Assembly (NCBI RefSeq): GCF_005233845.1
Contig: NZ_SZQL01000006.1
Location: forward strand, 1 to 64,000
DNA from: Ilyomonas limi
GTDB lineage: Bacteria > Bacteroidota > Bacteroidia > Chitinophagales > Chitinophagaceae
Length of the DNA: 64,000 nucleotides
Direction of reading: 5' to 3'
Under the pieces are notes generated by a model. The model was not told the origin of the DNA, did not search any database, and saw only the letters and a program-made list of their open reading frames with translations. Of the stretch, positions 47,301 through 56,133 are shown in pieces; position 1 is the stretch's first letter; each line of letters starts with the position of its first letter. The translations under genes and the position numbers were made by a program.

Positions 47301-48398
47301 CTATGCGCCGCGCTGTATAATGCCGCCGCCAATCACTTCGTCGCCTTCGTAAAAAACAGCACTTTGTCCCGGCGCTATGCTTTTTGCAGGCTCCATAAAC
47401 TGTACAATAATATCATTGTCTTCGTTATATAAAACACTGGCCGAACCACTGTCCTTATATCGTATTTTGGTGATAACTTCCATACCATCGTGTACACCAT
47501 CGTATTTTACCCAATTGAGTTTACTAATGAGTGCGCGGCTTTCTGCCAGATCCGCCTCATCCCCCAGCACAACTGTATTGGTTTCGGGGTGAATAGCCGT
47601 TACATACGCGGGCTTGCCAAGTGCAATCTCCAGCCCCTTGCGCTGCCCGATGGTATAAAAAGGATAGCCTTTATGTTGACCTAATTTTTTACCTTCTTTA
47701 TTTACAAACCAACCGCCATCAACCCTTTCTTCCAGCCCGTCAATACGGCGTTTTAAAAAACCACGATAATCATTATCGGGCACAAAACATATTTCGTAGC
47801 TCTCGCTTTTCTTTGCCAGTTCGGGATAGCCAAAGTTGTGCGCCATTTGCCGTATTTCGGTTTTGCGGTATTTGCCAAGCGGCATAATGGTGCGGCTCAG
47901 CAAATCCTGATCAAGCCCCCACAGCACATAGCTTTGATCTTTGGTTTCGTCAATGCCTTTGCTGATGACATATCTGCCATTATTGCTTTGATATACATTG
48001 GCATAATGCCCGGTGGCAATAAAATCGCAGCCCAATGCGTTGGCTCGCTTTAGCAAGGCACGCCATTTAATGTGCGTATTGCACATTACGCATGGGTTAG
48101 GGGTACGGCCAGCTAAATATTCCTCTATAAAGTTCTCCACTACAAACCCGCCAAACTCTTCGCGTATATCCAGTATAAAATGCGGAAAGCCGTGCTGTAC
48201 CGCTGCCTGCCGTGCATCATTAAAGCTATCGAGGTTGCAACAGCCCGTTTCTTTATGGCTGCCGCCGCTGGTAGCATAATCCCAGGTCTTCATCGTAATG
48301 CCCACTACTTCATATCCTTCGTGATGGAGCATAAGGGCTGTAACGGTACTATCTATACCGCCACTCATAGCTACCAGCACTTTTCCTTTTTGGCTCAT
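47301..48398 (-). CDS. mnmA: tRNA-specific 2-thiouridylase
   Basis: A 365-residue enzyme adding sulfur to U34 of Lys, Glu and Gln tRNAs. The ATP-binding PP-loop is SGGIDSTVTALML; catalytic cysteines are visible in TPNPCVMCNTHIKW and YEICFVPDNDYRGFL. Standard length. A TATCTTTG box lies 14 bases upstream of the ATG on the reverse strand (48412-48419). Confidence 0.95.
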   Translation of the reverse strand: MSQKGKVLVAMSGGIDSTVTALMLHHEGYEVVGITMKTWDYATSGGSHKETGCCNLDSFNDARQAAVQHGFPHFILDIREEFGGFVVENFIEEYLAGRTPNPCVMCNTHIKWRALLKRANALGCDFIATGHYANVYQSNNGRYVISKGIDETKDQSYVLWGLDQDLLSRTIMPLGKYRKTEIRQMAHNFGYPELAKKSESYEICFVPDNDYRGFLKRRIDGLEERVDGGWFVNKEGKKLGQHKGYPFYTIGQRKGLEIALGKPAYVTAIHPETNTVVLGDEADLAESRALISKLNWVKYDGVHDGMEVITKIRYKDSGSASVLYNEDNDIIVQFMEPAKSIAPGQSAVFYEGDEVIGGGIIQRGA

Positions 48399-48411
48399 GT
48401 GGAATTTTTTG

Positions 48412-48419
48412 CAAAGATA
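48412..48419 (-). promoter_or_regulatory. -7 box TATCTTTG of mnmA
   Basis: TATCTTTG on the reverse strand fits TAnnTTTG, 14 bases upstream of the start. No clean -33 TTG at the correct distance. Confidence 0.38.
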
Positions 48420-48647
48420 CTTTTTGTGCGCAAGGCAGCGAAGGGCGTATTGTCATGCGGCTGTTAAGATTGTGTGTTAAACTAAATGTGAAAACAGTGT
48501 GTGCAACTGCCGAAATACATTTAAAATAGGATTTAATACCATTAACATTCATTAAAACTAAAAGCGAACAGTAAGTACTGTGCCATATAACCAACATGGC
48601 TTGGCATGGTTTGTGAAAATGTGTTAATCAATTATAAAACAATGTTT

Positions 48648-49241
48648 ATGAAAAAAATTCTTACCCTTTTGGTTGTGGCACTGGGTGCTGCAACTGTATC
48701 CCATGCTCAGCTTCAGAGAGGCAACGTTTTAGTGGGAAGTGATTTGGCTGGTTTTCAAATTGGCTTGAAAAAAGGTGCAGAAACAGATATTAGCATTTCT
48801 CCAAAAGCAATGTGGTTTATTAAAGACAATGTTGCGGTAGGAGCTTATGTAAGATTTGATTTGGCAACTGCAAAAGGCGCAGGTACACAAACTGTTTATG
48901 GAGTAGGTCCAATTGCCCGTTATTATGTTAATAGTCAAAAGGTAAACCTGCTGCAACATGGGCGCTGGTTTTTCGAGGGCAATGTAGGTATTGAAGGAAC
49001 GAATAGCTCGGATGGCAATGGTAATAATTACAACACTAATGGTTTAGGTTTAGGTGTTGGTCCAGGTTATGCTTACTTTATTACTCCAAACGTTGGTTTG
49101 GAAACTTTATTAAAGTATAATGGACAGGTAGGCTTCGGAAATCAAACTTCCACCAGCTATTTAAATCTTAATATAGGCTTCCAGATCTATTTGCCCGGAC
49201 GTGCTACCAGAGATAAAATAATGAGGGACGAAACTAAATAA
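48648..49241 (+). CDS. outer-membrane beta-barrel protein
   Basis: A 197-residue exported protein from the ATG at 48648, with signal peptide MKKILTLLVVALGAATVSHA. The mature part has about eight amphipathic strands (for example AVGAYVRFDLATAKG, GRWFFEGNVGIEG, GLGLGVGPGYAYF, YLNLNIGFQIYL), like OmpX/OMP_b-brl porin-type proteins. Monocistronic with its own terminator. Confidence 0.78.
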   Translation: MKKILTLLVVALGAATVSHAQLQRGNVLVGSDLAGFQIGLKKGAETDISISPKAMWFIKDNVAVGAYVRFDLATAKGAGTQTVYGVGPIARYYVNSQKVNLLQHGRWFFEGNVGIEGTNSSDGNGNNYNTNGLGLGVGPGYAYFITPNVGLETLLKYNGQVGFGNQTSTSYLNLNIGFQIYLPGRATRDKIMRDETK

Positions 49242-49266
49242 GGTTAACCCGTTTGAAGTAAAGTGT

Positions 49267-49295
49267 AAAGCCCCGATCAATCGGGGCTTTTTATT
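49267..49295 (+). terminator. hairpin terminator
   Basis: AAAGCCCCGA pairs with TCGGGGCTTT around TCAA and is followed by TTATT, 26 bases after the barrel gene. Confidence 0.85.
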
Positions 49296-49365
49296 ATCTC
49301 AGTGATTATTTTATTATTCAGGCATATCGCTTTTCAGTTTTTTATCTCTATCTTACTTTTATCTC

Positions 49366-49941
49366 ATGACGCTAATACAAAAGCTGCGCGATGCTATACA
49401 CCCGCTGCATCTGGCACTTGATCATTCGCTTGTACCATATATAGAAAGTATTCAATCTAAGGATGATTATGCTGCATTATTGCTACTTTTTTATGGTTTT
49501 TTTAAACCGGTTTATGATAATATAGATGCCTGCATAGACTTAAATAATTTACCAGATTATCCATCCCGGCGCAAGCCAGAGTGGCTTTTGAATGATTTGC
49601 AAGACCTGGAAGTGGATTATGAGATACAGCTTTGTAATCGTTTGCCTGCCATTACCAACGCCACTACAGCAATAGGTGCTTTGTATGTACTGGAAGGTGC
49701 TACATTGGGCGGCATAATGATTAAGAAAATGATTATTGATAAGCTGCATATCCATCAGGGACTGTCTTTTTTTAACGGCTATGACCGGCACACACGCGAG
49801 CGCTGGAATGTGTTTATCCAATCGCTGAATAATCTGAATACAAACAATGCAATGGATGAGGCGCTTATTCAAACCGCGGCAGCTACTTTTGTATTGTTCA
49901 AAGATTGGCTACAGCAAAAATTGATTTTTTTACGAGCATAG
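49366..49941 (+). CDS. bphO: biliverdin-producing heme oxygenase (BphO)
   Basis: A 191-residue all-helical heme oxygenase that opens heme to biliverdin, the chromophore of the next gene product. The proximal region has HPLHLALDH, and GATLGGIMIKKMI with a flexible GG as in the distal helix of the family. Spacing to bphP is 18 bases, so the two form an operon. Length is normal for bacterial phytochrome-linked oxygenases. Confidence 0.86.
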   Translation: MTLIQKLRDAIHPLHLALDHSLVPYIESIQSKDDYAALLLLFYGFFKPVYDNIDACIDLNNLPDYPSRRKPEWLLNDLQDLEVDYEIQLCNRLPAITNATTAIGALYVLEGATLGGIMIKKMIIDKLHIHQGLSFFNGYDRHTRERWNVFIQSLNNLNTNNAMDEALIQTAAATFVLFKDWLQQKLIFLRA

Positions 49942-49959
49942 ACCTCATATATTTTACAG

Positions 49960-52194
49960 ATGAAGAACCCGGTAGTGGACATTACTAATTGCGATCGCGA
50001 ACCGATTCATGTGCCCGGACAGATACAGGGGCATGGCTATTTGGTTGCGGTTGATAAGAGCAATTTTACTATACAGTATATTAGCGAAAACCTGCTGCAA
50101 AAAGTAGCATTGGGAGCTACTGCGCTGCTGGATAAAACGCTGGAAGAGTTCTTACAGAAGAGCAATATCCAACTGCAGGCTATTTCGCTTTCACAATTAT
50201 TGAATTATGCCAGTGCCACTTCTTTTGAAGGCATCAACCCTGTTGCGGTTGAAATAGATGGTGCGCCTTATTACCTCATTGCGCATGAATACAACAATTA
50301 TCTGATTATTGAGTTCGAATCTCGCAAAAGCAATGCAGAAACAGCATTGCAGCATTACATCAGCGCCTCATTATCTAAAATACTGGATGGCAAAACGCTC
50401 AGGAATGTATTGCAGAATGCGGCAGAACAGGTAAAAACGATTATCTATTACGACCGCGTAATGATTTATAAGTTTTGGGAAGATGGGCATGGCGAAGTGA
50501 TAGCTGAAGCAAAGAACGAAGACGTAGAGCCGTTTCTTGGACTGCATTATCCCGCATCAGATATTCCCAGGCAGGCAAGAGAGCTGTACAAGAAAAATCT
50601 TACCCGCATTATATCCGATGTAAATATGCCCACTTCTTACATCATTGCTATGAACGATGTGGCGGCTGCTTATCCTTTAGACCTTACGCTCTCTACGTTG
50701 CGTGCCGTTTCGCCCATACATATCCAGTACCTCAAAAACATGGGTGTGACTGCCTCTTTTAGCGTATCGCTGATAGCACACGGTGAACTTTGGGGCTTGA
50801 TTTCGTGCCACAACTATACGCCAAAGTTTATTGATTTTAAAGCACGCGAAGGCGCAAGACTGATTGGCCAAATTTTATCTGCCTCTTTAGAATACCGCGA
50901 CGACGAGGAAAGTAAGGAATACAGTAAAATGTACCGGCAGTCGGCCGAAGACCTCATTCGCCAGATGACAAAAGACTGGGATGTGGTAAGCGCATTTACT
51001 AAGCAACCACAGTTGCTGACAGGGATAACGAGTGCTCATGGCGCTGCACTGGTATTTGAAAATAATACTTACAAAACAGGCACTACCCCAACCGATGCGC
51101 AGATAGCCGAAATTATAAACTGGTTGCAAGCGCAAAATTCATCACAAATATTTCATACCGATAGTCTTTGCAAGTACTACAAGCCTGCAAAAGCCTTTGC
51201 CGATGTTGCCAGTGGTTTGCTGGCGTGTACATTGTCCAAAGAAATGGGTGAATACATTTTGTGGTTTAAAGGAGAAAGGATTAAAACGGTAAACTGGGCA
51301 GGCAATCCCGGTAAAAACATAGAACAAGATGACACGGGAAATATTATCATTTCGCCCCGCCGTTCTTTTGACTTATGGAGCCAGCAGGTAGAAAATACCA
51401 GCGAGCAGTGGAGCAAATCCGAGATCAGTACGGTAATGAAGCTACGCGAAGACATTGCATACGTTATTAATCAGAAAGCCAACCAGATACGCCAGTTGAA
51501 TGAAAGGCTGAAGGAAGCGTATGAAGAATTGGATACGTTTAGCTTTACTATCTCGCACGACCTTAAAACACCCATTACGTCCATAAAAAATTATACAGAA
51601 ATAATCCTGGAAGAAAATAAGTCGCTAAATGAAGATACAATCGACATTTTGCACCGCATTATACGCAGTGCCGACAAAATGCACCTGCTGATAAAAGAGG
51701 TGCTGGCATACTCCAGGATAAGCAGAAAAGAACTTGTACGCACATCGCTGGATATGCGAAGCTTAATTAAGGAGATTGTAAACGAGCTAACTGTGGCGTA
51801 CAAAACAGACAATACAAACGTTGTTATAAAAAACACTCCCAACCTCAGGGCAGATAAGACAATGATAACGCAGGTATTTACCAATGTTATTGGTAATGCA
51901 CTGAAGTACAGCAGCAAATCTCCGCACCCTATGGTAGTAATTGACGCTGAAATGCAGGGAAGTGAAACTGTGTATAAAATACAGGATAATGGCGTGGGTA
52001 TTGATGTACAATATGGTAATCAGGTGTATGAGATATTTAAGCGCATGAATAATGTACAGCAGTTTGAAGGCACCGGCGTGGGCTTATCTATTGTAAAACG
52101 CATTATGGAAAAGCATAATGGCAAAGTATGGTACGAGAGCGAATTGGGTAAGGGCACTATCTTTTATCTATCATTTATAAACACAGCAATATGA
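49960..52194 (+). CDS. bphP: bacteriophytochrome sensor histidine kinase
   Basis: A 744-residue red/far-red light receptor kinase. PAS domain with the biliverdin-attaching Cys11 in NCDREPIHVPGQIQGHG (conserved CxxEPIH), GAF domain (about 130-290) with PASDIPRQARELY, PHY domain (about 305-490) with the tongue motif PRRSF near 466, then a HisKA domain with H-box SHDLKTP (His533) and a HATPase domain (GTGVGLSIVKRIM). All features needed for photoconversion are visible. Its stop overlaps the response regulator start (ATGA). Confidence 0.94.
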   Translation: MKNPVVDITNCDREPIHVPGQIQGHGYLVAVDKSNFTIQYISENLLQKVALGATALLDKTLEEFLQKSNIQLQAISLSQLLNYASATSFEGINPVAVEIDGAPYYLIAHEYNNYLIIEFESRKSNAETALQHYISASLSKILDGKTLRNVLQNAAEQVKTIIYYDRVMIYKFWEDGHGEVIAEAKNEDVEPFLGLHYPASDIPRQARELYKKNLTRIISDVNMPTSYIIAMNDVAAAYPLDLTLSTLRAVSPIHIQYLKNMGVTASFSVSLIAHGELWGLISCHNYTPKFIDFKAREGARLIGQILSASLEYRDDEESKEYSKMYRQSAEDLIRQMTKDWDVVSAFTKQPQLLTGITSAHGAALVFENNTYKTGTTPTDAQIAEIINWLQAQNSSQIFHTDSLCKYYKPAKAFADVASGLLACTLSKEMGEYILWFKGERIKTVNWAGNPGKNIEQDDTGNIIISPRRSFDLWSQQVENTSEQWSKSEISTVMKLREDIAYVINQKANQIRQLNERLKEAYEELDTFSFTISHDLKTPITSIKNYTEIILEENKSLNEDTIDILHRIIRSADKMHLLIKEVLAYSRISRKELVRTSLDMRSLIKEIVNELTVAYKTDNTNVVIKNTPNLRADKTMITQVFTNVIGNALKYSSKSPHPMVVIDAEMQGSETVYKIQDNGVGIDVQYGNQVYEIFKRMNNVQQFEGTGVGLSIVKRIMEKHNGKVWYESELGKGTIFYLSFINTAI

Positions 52195-52610
52195 ACAATA
52201 CAGATATATTATATATAGAAGATAACGAAGATTATATAGGTTTTGTAATACGTGCATTGAAAAAAGTGGACTGCAACATCAATGTATCCATTGCTACCGA
52301 TGGTAAGACAGCCTTGTCAACTGTAAGCGATACCAGCAGTAATGTAAGCTATAAATTGATTTTGCTCGACATTCATCTGCCGGGAATGACCGGCATTGAA
52401 CTGGTGCAAAAAATGAGAGCGCAAAAGGCACTTGCGTACACACCTATTATTATGTTTTCTACTTCAGACAATCCCAAAGACGTGGAAGCCTGTTATAAAT
52501 ATGGTGCAAATGCTTACTTAGTAAAGCCGGTTGGTATTCAGCCATTGGTAAATACATTAAAATCGGTTTGTGATTTCTGGCTTAATTGCAATTATTCATG
52601 TGCTGAGTAA
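52191..52610 (+). CDS. single-domain response regulator of the phytochrome cassette
   Basis: A 139-residue receiver domain with phospho-acceptor Asp60 (LILLDIHLPG), acidic pair Glu10-Asp11, Thr/Ser of MFSTSDN and Lys of LVKPVG. No output domain, so it likely acts by protein contact, as in phytochrome-linked BphR proteins. Overlaps bphP by four bases. Confidence 0.92.
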   Translation: MNNTDILYIEDNEDYIGFVIRALKKVDCNINVSIATDGKTALSTVSDTSSNVSYKLILLDIHLPGMTGIELVQKMRAQKALAYTPIIMFSTSDNPKDVEACYKYGANAYLVKPVGIQPLVNTLKSVCDFWLNCNYSCAE

Positions 52611-52659
52611 AAGCTTTCGATTCTTTTTGTTTGAGTACACAGTATTAATGTATAGTTTC

Positions 52660-53670
52660 TTATCTCGGCTTATATTTCGCTTCCTCAAAAATTTGTTTGG
52701 CAGGCGTTTGCAGTAGCTGCTCCGGCGTTGTTTTTTCATGCTCACCCATCCATTTTTTTACAATCTGCCAGCCTACAAACAAGCCAATATTGCCCGGCGA
52801 AGCAGGTCCTAATGCTTCGGTTTTGGGACCATCATTTACATAATCTCTTGTTTGCAACGGATCGGTGATATAGAGCATATTATTTTGTAAGAAAAAGTTC
52901 CAGATGCCGGCTTCGTTATCAAAGCAGCCTTGCAATTGGCTGGCGGTATAACCGGTTTTCAGGGTATCTGCCGTTTCTGGCAAAAATAAATCTAAAACAT
53001 ACATACTTTTGCCTTCTTCCACCATCTGTTCTATCAGTGTTTGGCTGCCGCTTTTGGGCGGGTAAATATCATTAATCACATTCCTCATGCAGTTCACCGG
53101 AATATAAGCCGCCTCAAACCGCCTGCTTTGATACGATGGATAAATATTGCTCAGGTATTCCGAATGATAATCGGCAAAATCTTTACCCATATACAATTGC
53201 AAACCAATAGCAAAGCCGCTGCTTGTTAGCACATTGCCATAACCTTCCAGCGGGCCAACAAAAGTGATAGCCTGTTGCGGCACTTTATATTGTGGAAAAT
53301 AATACTTCACAAATTGCAACCCTTTTTTTATTGCTTTTTCTTCCTCCCTGAAAGATGCGAATTTCTTTTCTGCAGCCTGGTACCGTGGATAGTAGTCGTG
53401 AATAAACAGTTTTACATTTGATACCACACTGTCGGGCATTGGCGGCAGCGCAAGTATATTGTATAAAAAATCGTTGAGAAAAGAACCGTATTTCTTTTGC
53501 AAACCATTTAAAGAAGCTTCTATATGGTTGGTATCTATGGCAAAAAAGTCTTTTTCAAACCGCAACGTGGTAAACGGTACATCAATATTAGAAACATCCG
53601 GAATATTTTTCTTGTTATTACAGGCAACAAGTAAGATAAGCCAGCACAGTGCGAAGCCGAATTTTTTCAT
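52660..53670 (-). CDS. gldB: gliding-motility-associated lipoprotein GldB
   Basis: A 336-residue lipoprotein from the ATG at 53670, giving MKKFGFALCWLILLVAC. It has the GldB pattern VPFTTLRFEKDFFAID, NGLQKKYGSFLNDFLYNIL, and EALGPASPGNIGLFVGWQIV. GldB is needed for gliding in Flavobacteria, though many non-gliding Bacteroidota also carry it. Convergent to the response regulator with a 49-base gap. Confidence 0.9.
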   Translation of the reverse strand: MKKFGFALCWLILLVACNNKKNIPDVSNIDVPFTTLRFEKDFFAIDTNHIEASLNGLQKKYGSFLNDFLYNILALPPMPDSVVSNVKLFIHDYYPRYQAAEKKFASFREEEKAIKKGLQFVKYYFPQYKVPQQAITFVGPLEGYGNVLTSSGFAIGLQLYMGKDFADYHSEYLSNIYPSYQSRRFEAAYIPVNCMRNVINDIYPPKSGSQTLIEQMVEEGKSMYVLDLFLPETADTLKTGYTASQLQGCFDNEAGIWNFFLQNNMLYITDPLQTRDYVNDGPKTEALGPASPGNIGLFVGWQIVKKWMGEHEKTTPEQLLQTPAKQIFEEAKYKPR

Positions 53671-53927
53671 AATGCGAAAATAACAGCCTGCCTGTAAACC
53701 TTTGGCAAGAGTATTCTTAAAATGCAAAATGGGGTTTTATATACGATGTTGAATGTATGATGTACGATTTAGGAAATATGATTTGAAATGCTTATTCATC
53801 TTATTGCAATGCCGTGTTATCCAATCAATACTTATTCGCCGTTCTCTGTTTATCTTTACAAACAGAAAAACACCATTATCAATCCTTAATCTGTTTGACA
53901 TAACAGATAAAAGTTAATTCATCGGCA

Positions 53928-55622
53928 ATGAAAATATTTTTAGCGCAGCAGAATTATCACATCGGCAATTTTGAATACAACACCCAAAAAATCATTGCAG
54001 CAATAGAAGAAGCCAAAGCGCAAGGCGGCGATTTGATTGTGTTTAGCGAATTGTGTGTATGTGGTTATCCGCCAAGAGATTTTTTGGAATTTAATGATTT
54101 CATTAATCAATGTTACGAAAGTATTAACCGCATAAAGGAACACGCCGATACGATTGGCGTACTCGTTGGCTCACCGGCACGCAACCCCAAAATAGAAGGT
54201 AAAGACCTGTTTAATGCTGCCTTTTTGCTGTACGAAAAAGAGATACAAGCCGAAGTACACAAGACCTTGTTGCCCACGTACGATATATTTGATGAGTACC
54301 GCTATTTTGAACCTTCTATGGAGTGGAATGTGGTGCCGTTTAAGGGTAAAAAGCTGGCGATTACGATATGCGAAGACATCTGGAATATTGATGACAATCC
54401 GTTGTATATCATTTGCCCGATGGATAAAATGATGCATCAGCAGCCGGATATAATGGTAAACCTGAGTGCTTCGCCTTTTGATTATATGCACGAGGAAGGC
54501 AGGAAAAAAGTAATAAGAAATAATGTATTGAAATACAAACTGCCAATGGTGTATTGCAACGCCGTAGGCAGCCAAACCGAGGTTGTATTTGATGGTGCTT
54601 CGCTGGTGTTTGATAAAGATGGAAACCTGTGCAAAGCGCTGCCAGCTTTTGAGGAAGCAGTGCAAAGTGTAACACTAAAAGACGATGGTACTATTTGCGA
54701 AAGCATTGTAGAGCCCGCATCGTTTTCTACCGGCAAGGGCAATGCAGTGCACATCACCCAGCAGGTGCTGGAACCTGAAGAAAATATTGACCGCATTTAC
54801 AAGGCTTTGGTAATGGGCATTAAAGATTATTTTGAAAAAATGGGTTTCAGCAAAGCTATACTTGGTTCTTCGGGTGGTATTGATTCGGCAGTTACGCTGG
54901 CGATTGCCTGCGAGGCACTGGGCAAAGAAAATGTGCGCGCTGTATTAATGCCTTCGCCTTACTCTACCGAGCATTCGGTAAACGATGCGGTGCAACTAAG
55001 CGAAGCCTTGCAAAATCCGTATGACATTATTCGCATCAATACGATTTATGAAGCATTTTTAACCACTCTGAAACCTATCTTCCAGGATTTACCTTTTTCG
55101 CTTGCCGAGGAAAATATACAAAGCCGCACACGTGGCAACCTGCTGATGGCTATTGCCAATAAGTTTGGTTATATACTGCTGAATACCAGCAATAAAAGTG
55201 AGCTGGCAACTGGCTACGGAACCTTGTATGGCGATATGGCAGGTGGTTTAGGCGTATTGGGCGATTGTTATAAAACACAAGTGTATGCGCTGGCGCGATA
55301 TATTAATCGTGAGAGCGTAATTATTCCGGAAAATATCATTTATAAAGCCCCAAGTGCCGAGTTGCGTCCCGACCAGAAAGATAGCGACAGCCTGCCGGAA
55401 TATGAGGTGCTTGACCAAATATTATTTCAATATATAGAAAAAAGGCAAGGTCCCGCCGAAATAAAAGCACAGGGTTTTGCTGCTGCACTGGTAGATAGAA
55501 CGCTGGCACTGGTAAACAGGAATGAGTATAAGCGCAACCAGTTTTGCCCAATCATTCGGGTATCGCCCAAAGCTTTTGGCGTGGGTAGGAGAGTGCCGAT
55601 TGTAGGAAAATATTTGAGCTGA
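53928..55622 (+). CDS. nadE: glutamine-dependent NAD+ synthetase
   Basis: A 564-residue two-domain enzyme. The N-terminal nitrilase-type glutaminase has Glu in FSELCVCGYP, Lys in HKTLLPTYDIF and Cys in ITICEDIWN; the C-terminal synthetase has the P-loop GSSGGIDSAVTLAI. It converts nicotinic acid adenine dinucleotide to NAD+ with glutamine as nitrogen source. Standard length. Confidence 0.95.
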   Translation: MKIFLAQQNYHIGNFEYNTQKIIAAIEEAKAQGGDLIVFSELCVCGYPPRDFLEFNDFINQCYESINRIKEHADTIGVLVGSPARNPKIEGKDLFNAAFLLYEKEIQAEVHKTLLPTYDIFDEYRYFEPSMEWNVVPFKGKKLAITICEDIWNIDDNPLYIICPMDKMMHQQPDIMVNLSASPFDYMHEEGRKKVIRNNVLKYKLPMVYCNAVGSQTEVVFDGASLVFDKDGNLCKALPAFEEAVQSVTLKDDGTICESIVEPASFSTGKGNAVHITQQVLEPEENIDRIYKALVMGIKDYFEKMGFSKAILGSSGGIDSAVTLAIACEALGKENVRAVLMPSPYSTEHSVNDAVQLSEALQNPYDIIRINTIYEAFLTTLKPIFQDLPFSLAEENIQSRTRGNLLMAIANKFGYILLNTSNKSELATGYGTLYGDMAGGLGVLGDCYKTQVYALARYINRESVIIPENIIYKAPSAELRPDQKDSDSLPEYEVLDQILFQYIEKRQGPAEIKAQGFAAALVDRTLALVNRNEYKRNQFCPIIRVSPKAFGVGRRVPIVGKYLS

Positions 55623-55758
55623 TTTTCTTGAACTGCGAAGGTGCTAAGACGCGAAGTTTTGCACAATGTATTCTTTATAGGACTTTGTGCTCTTCGTGTT
55701 TTCTTGCTTGCAGCCTGAAGCTTATAGCTTTTATACACGAATCAGATTGAAACTAGTA
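55623..55758. repeat. intergenic repeat remnant
   Basis: AACTGCGAAGGTGCTAAGAC, TTTGTGCTCTTCGTGTT and GCTTGCAGCCTGAAGCTTAT are degenerate copies of palindromic intergenic sequences common in Bacteroidota. A milder relative, CTACAAAGTCTCCAAGATTA, follows rpoN near 57640. No gene. Confidence 0.35.
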
Positions 55759-56043
55759 TTACCTGTTTTTCCCTTCCATTTTATCGCAATATTCCACGCT
55801 GCCAAGGCGAAAGCGAAAAGGTATTTTAGTCCACTTTTCCAGTTTGTATTCTTTATCACAAAAGAAGGACAAATACTGTGTTGATAAGTTTGCAGGGAAT
55901 GTTGCAGGCAGTGTAATAACAGGCCTTGCAGGTGTTGGTGCGAAGATTAACTTTTTGTTAATTATACTATCTTCATTTCGTTGCGCCTGTACTGAAATAG
56001 CTGTAAAAAAAGGTAGTAAAAATAGCACTGGTATTTTCAACAT
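55759..56043 (-). CDS. small exported protein, function unknown
   Basis: A 94-residue product with a signal peptide (LLPFFTAISVQAQ) and a mature domain containing YLSFFCDKEYKLEKWTKIPF and EYCDKMEG with two cysteines that might form a disulfide. Divergent from rpoN with a 90-base gap. Conserved-looking but no family recognised. Confidence 0.6.
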   Translation of the reverse strand: MLKIPVLFLLPFFTAISVQAQRNEDSIINKKLIFAPTPARPVITLPATFPANLSTQYLSFFCDKEYKLEKWTKIPFRFRLGSVEYCDKMEGKNR

Positions 56044-56090
56044 CTTACTAAGAATTGCTTGTATATTTAGCGGAGACAGTTAGCTTTGCA

Positions 56091-56098
56091 AAAATCGT
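56091..56098 (+). promoter_or_regulatory. -7 box TAGCTTTG of rpoN
   Basis: TAGCTTTG fits TAnnTTTG and lies 35 bases before the rpoN ATG. Spacing to any TTG upstream is too long, so the -33 is not supported. Confidence 0.38.
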
Positions 56099-56133
56099 AC
56101 TAATATTTTTTAAGACAAGATTTAAAGAGGTAA

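Noticed and set aside
50311-50320. GTTCGAATCT resembling a tRNA T-arm.
   Set aside because: It lies inside bphP, in frame with conserved sequence, and no acceptor or anticodon stems flank it.
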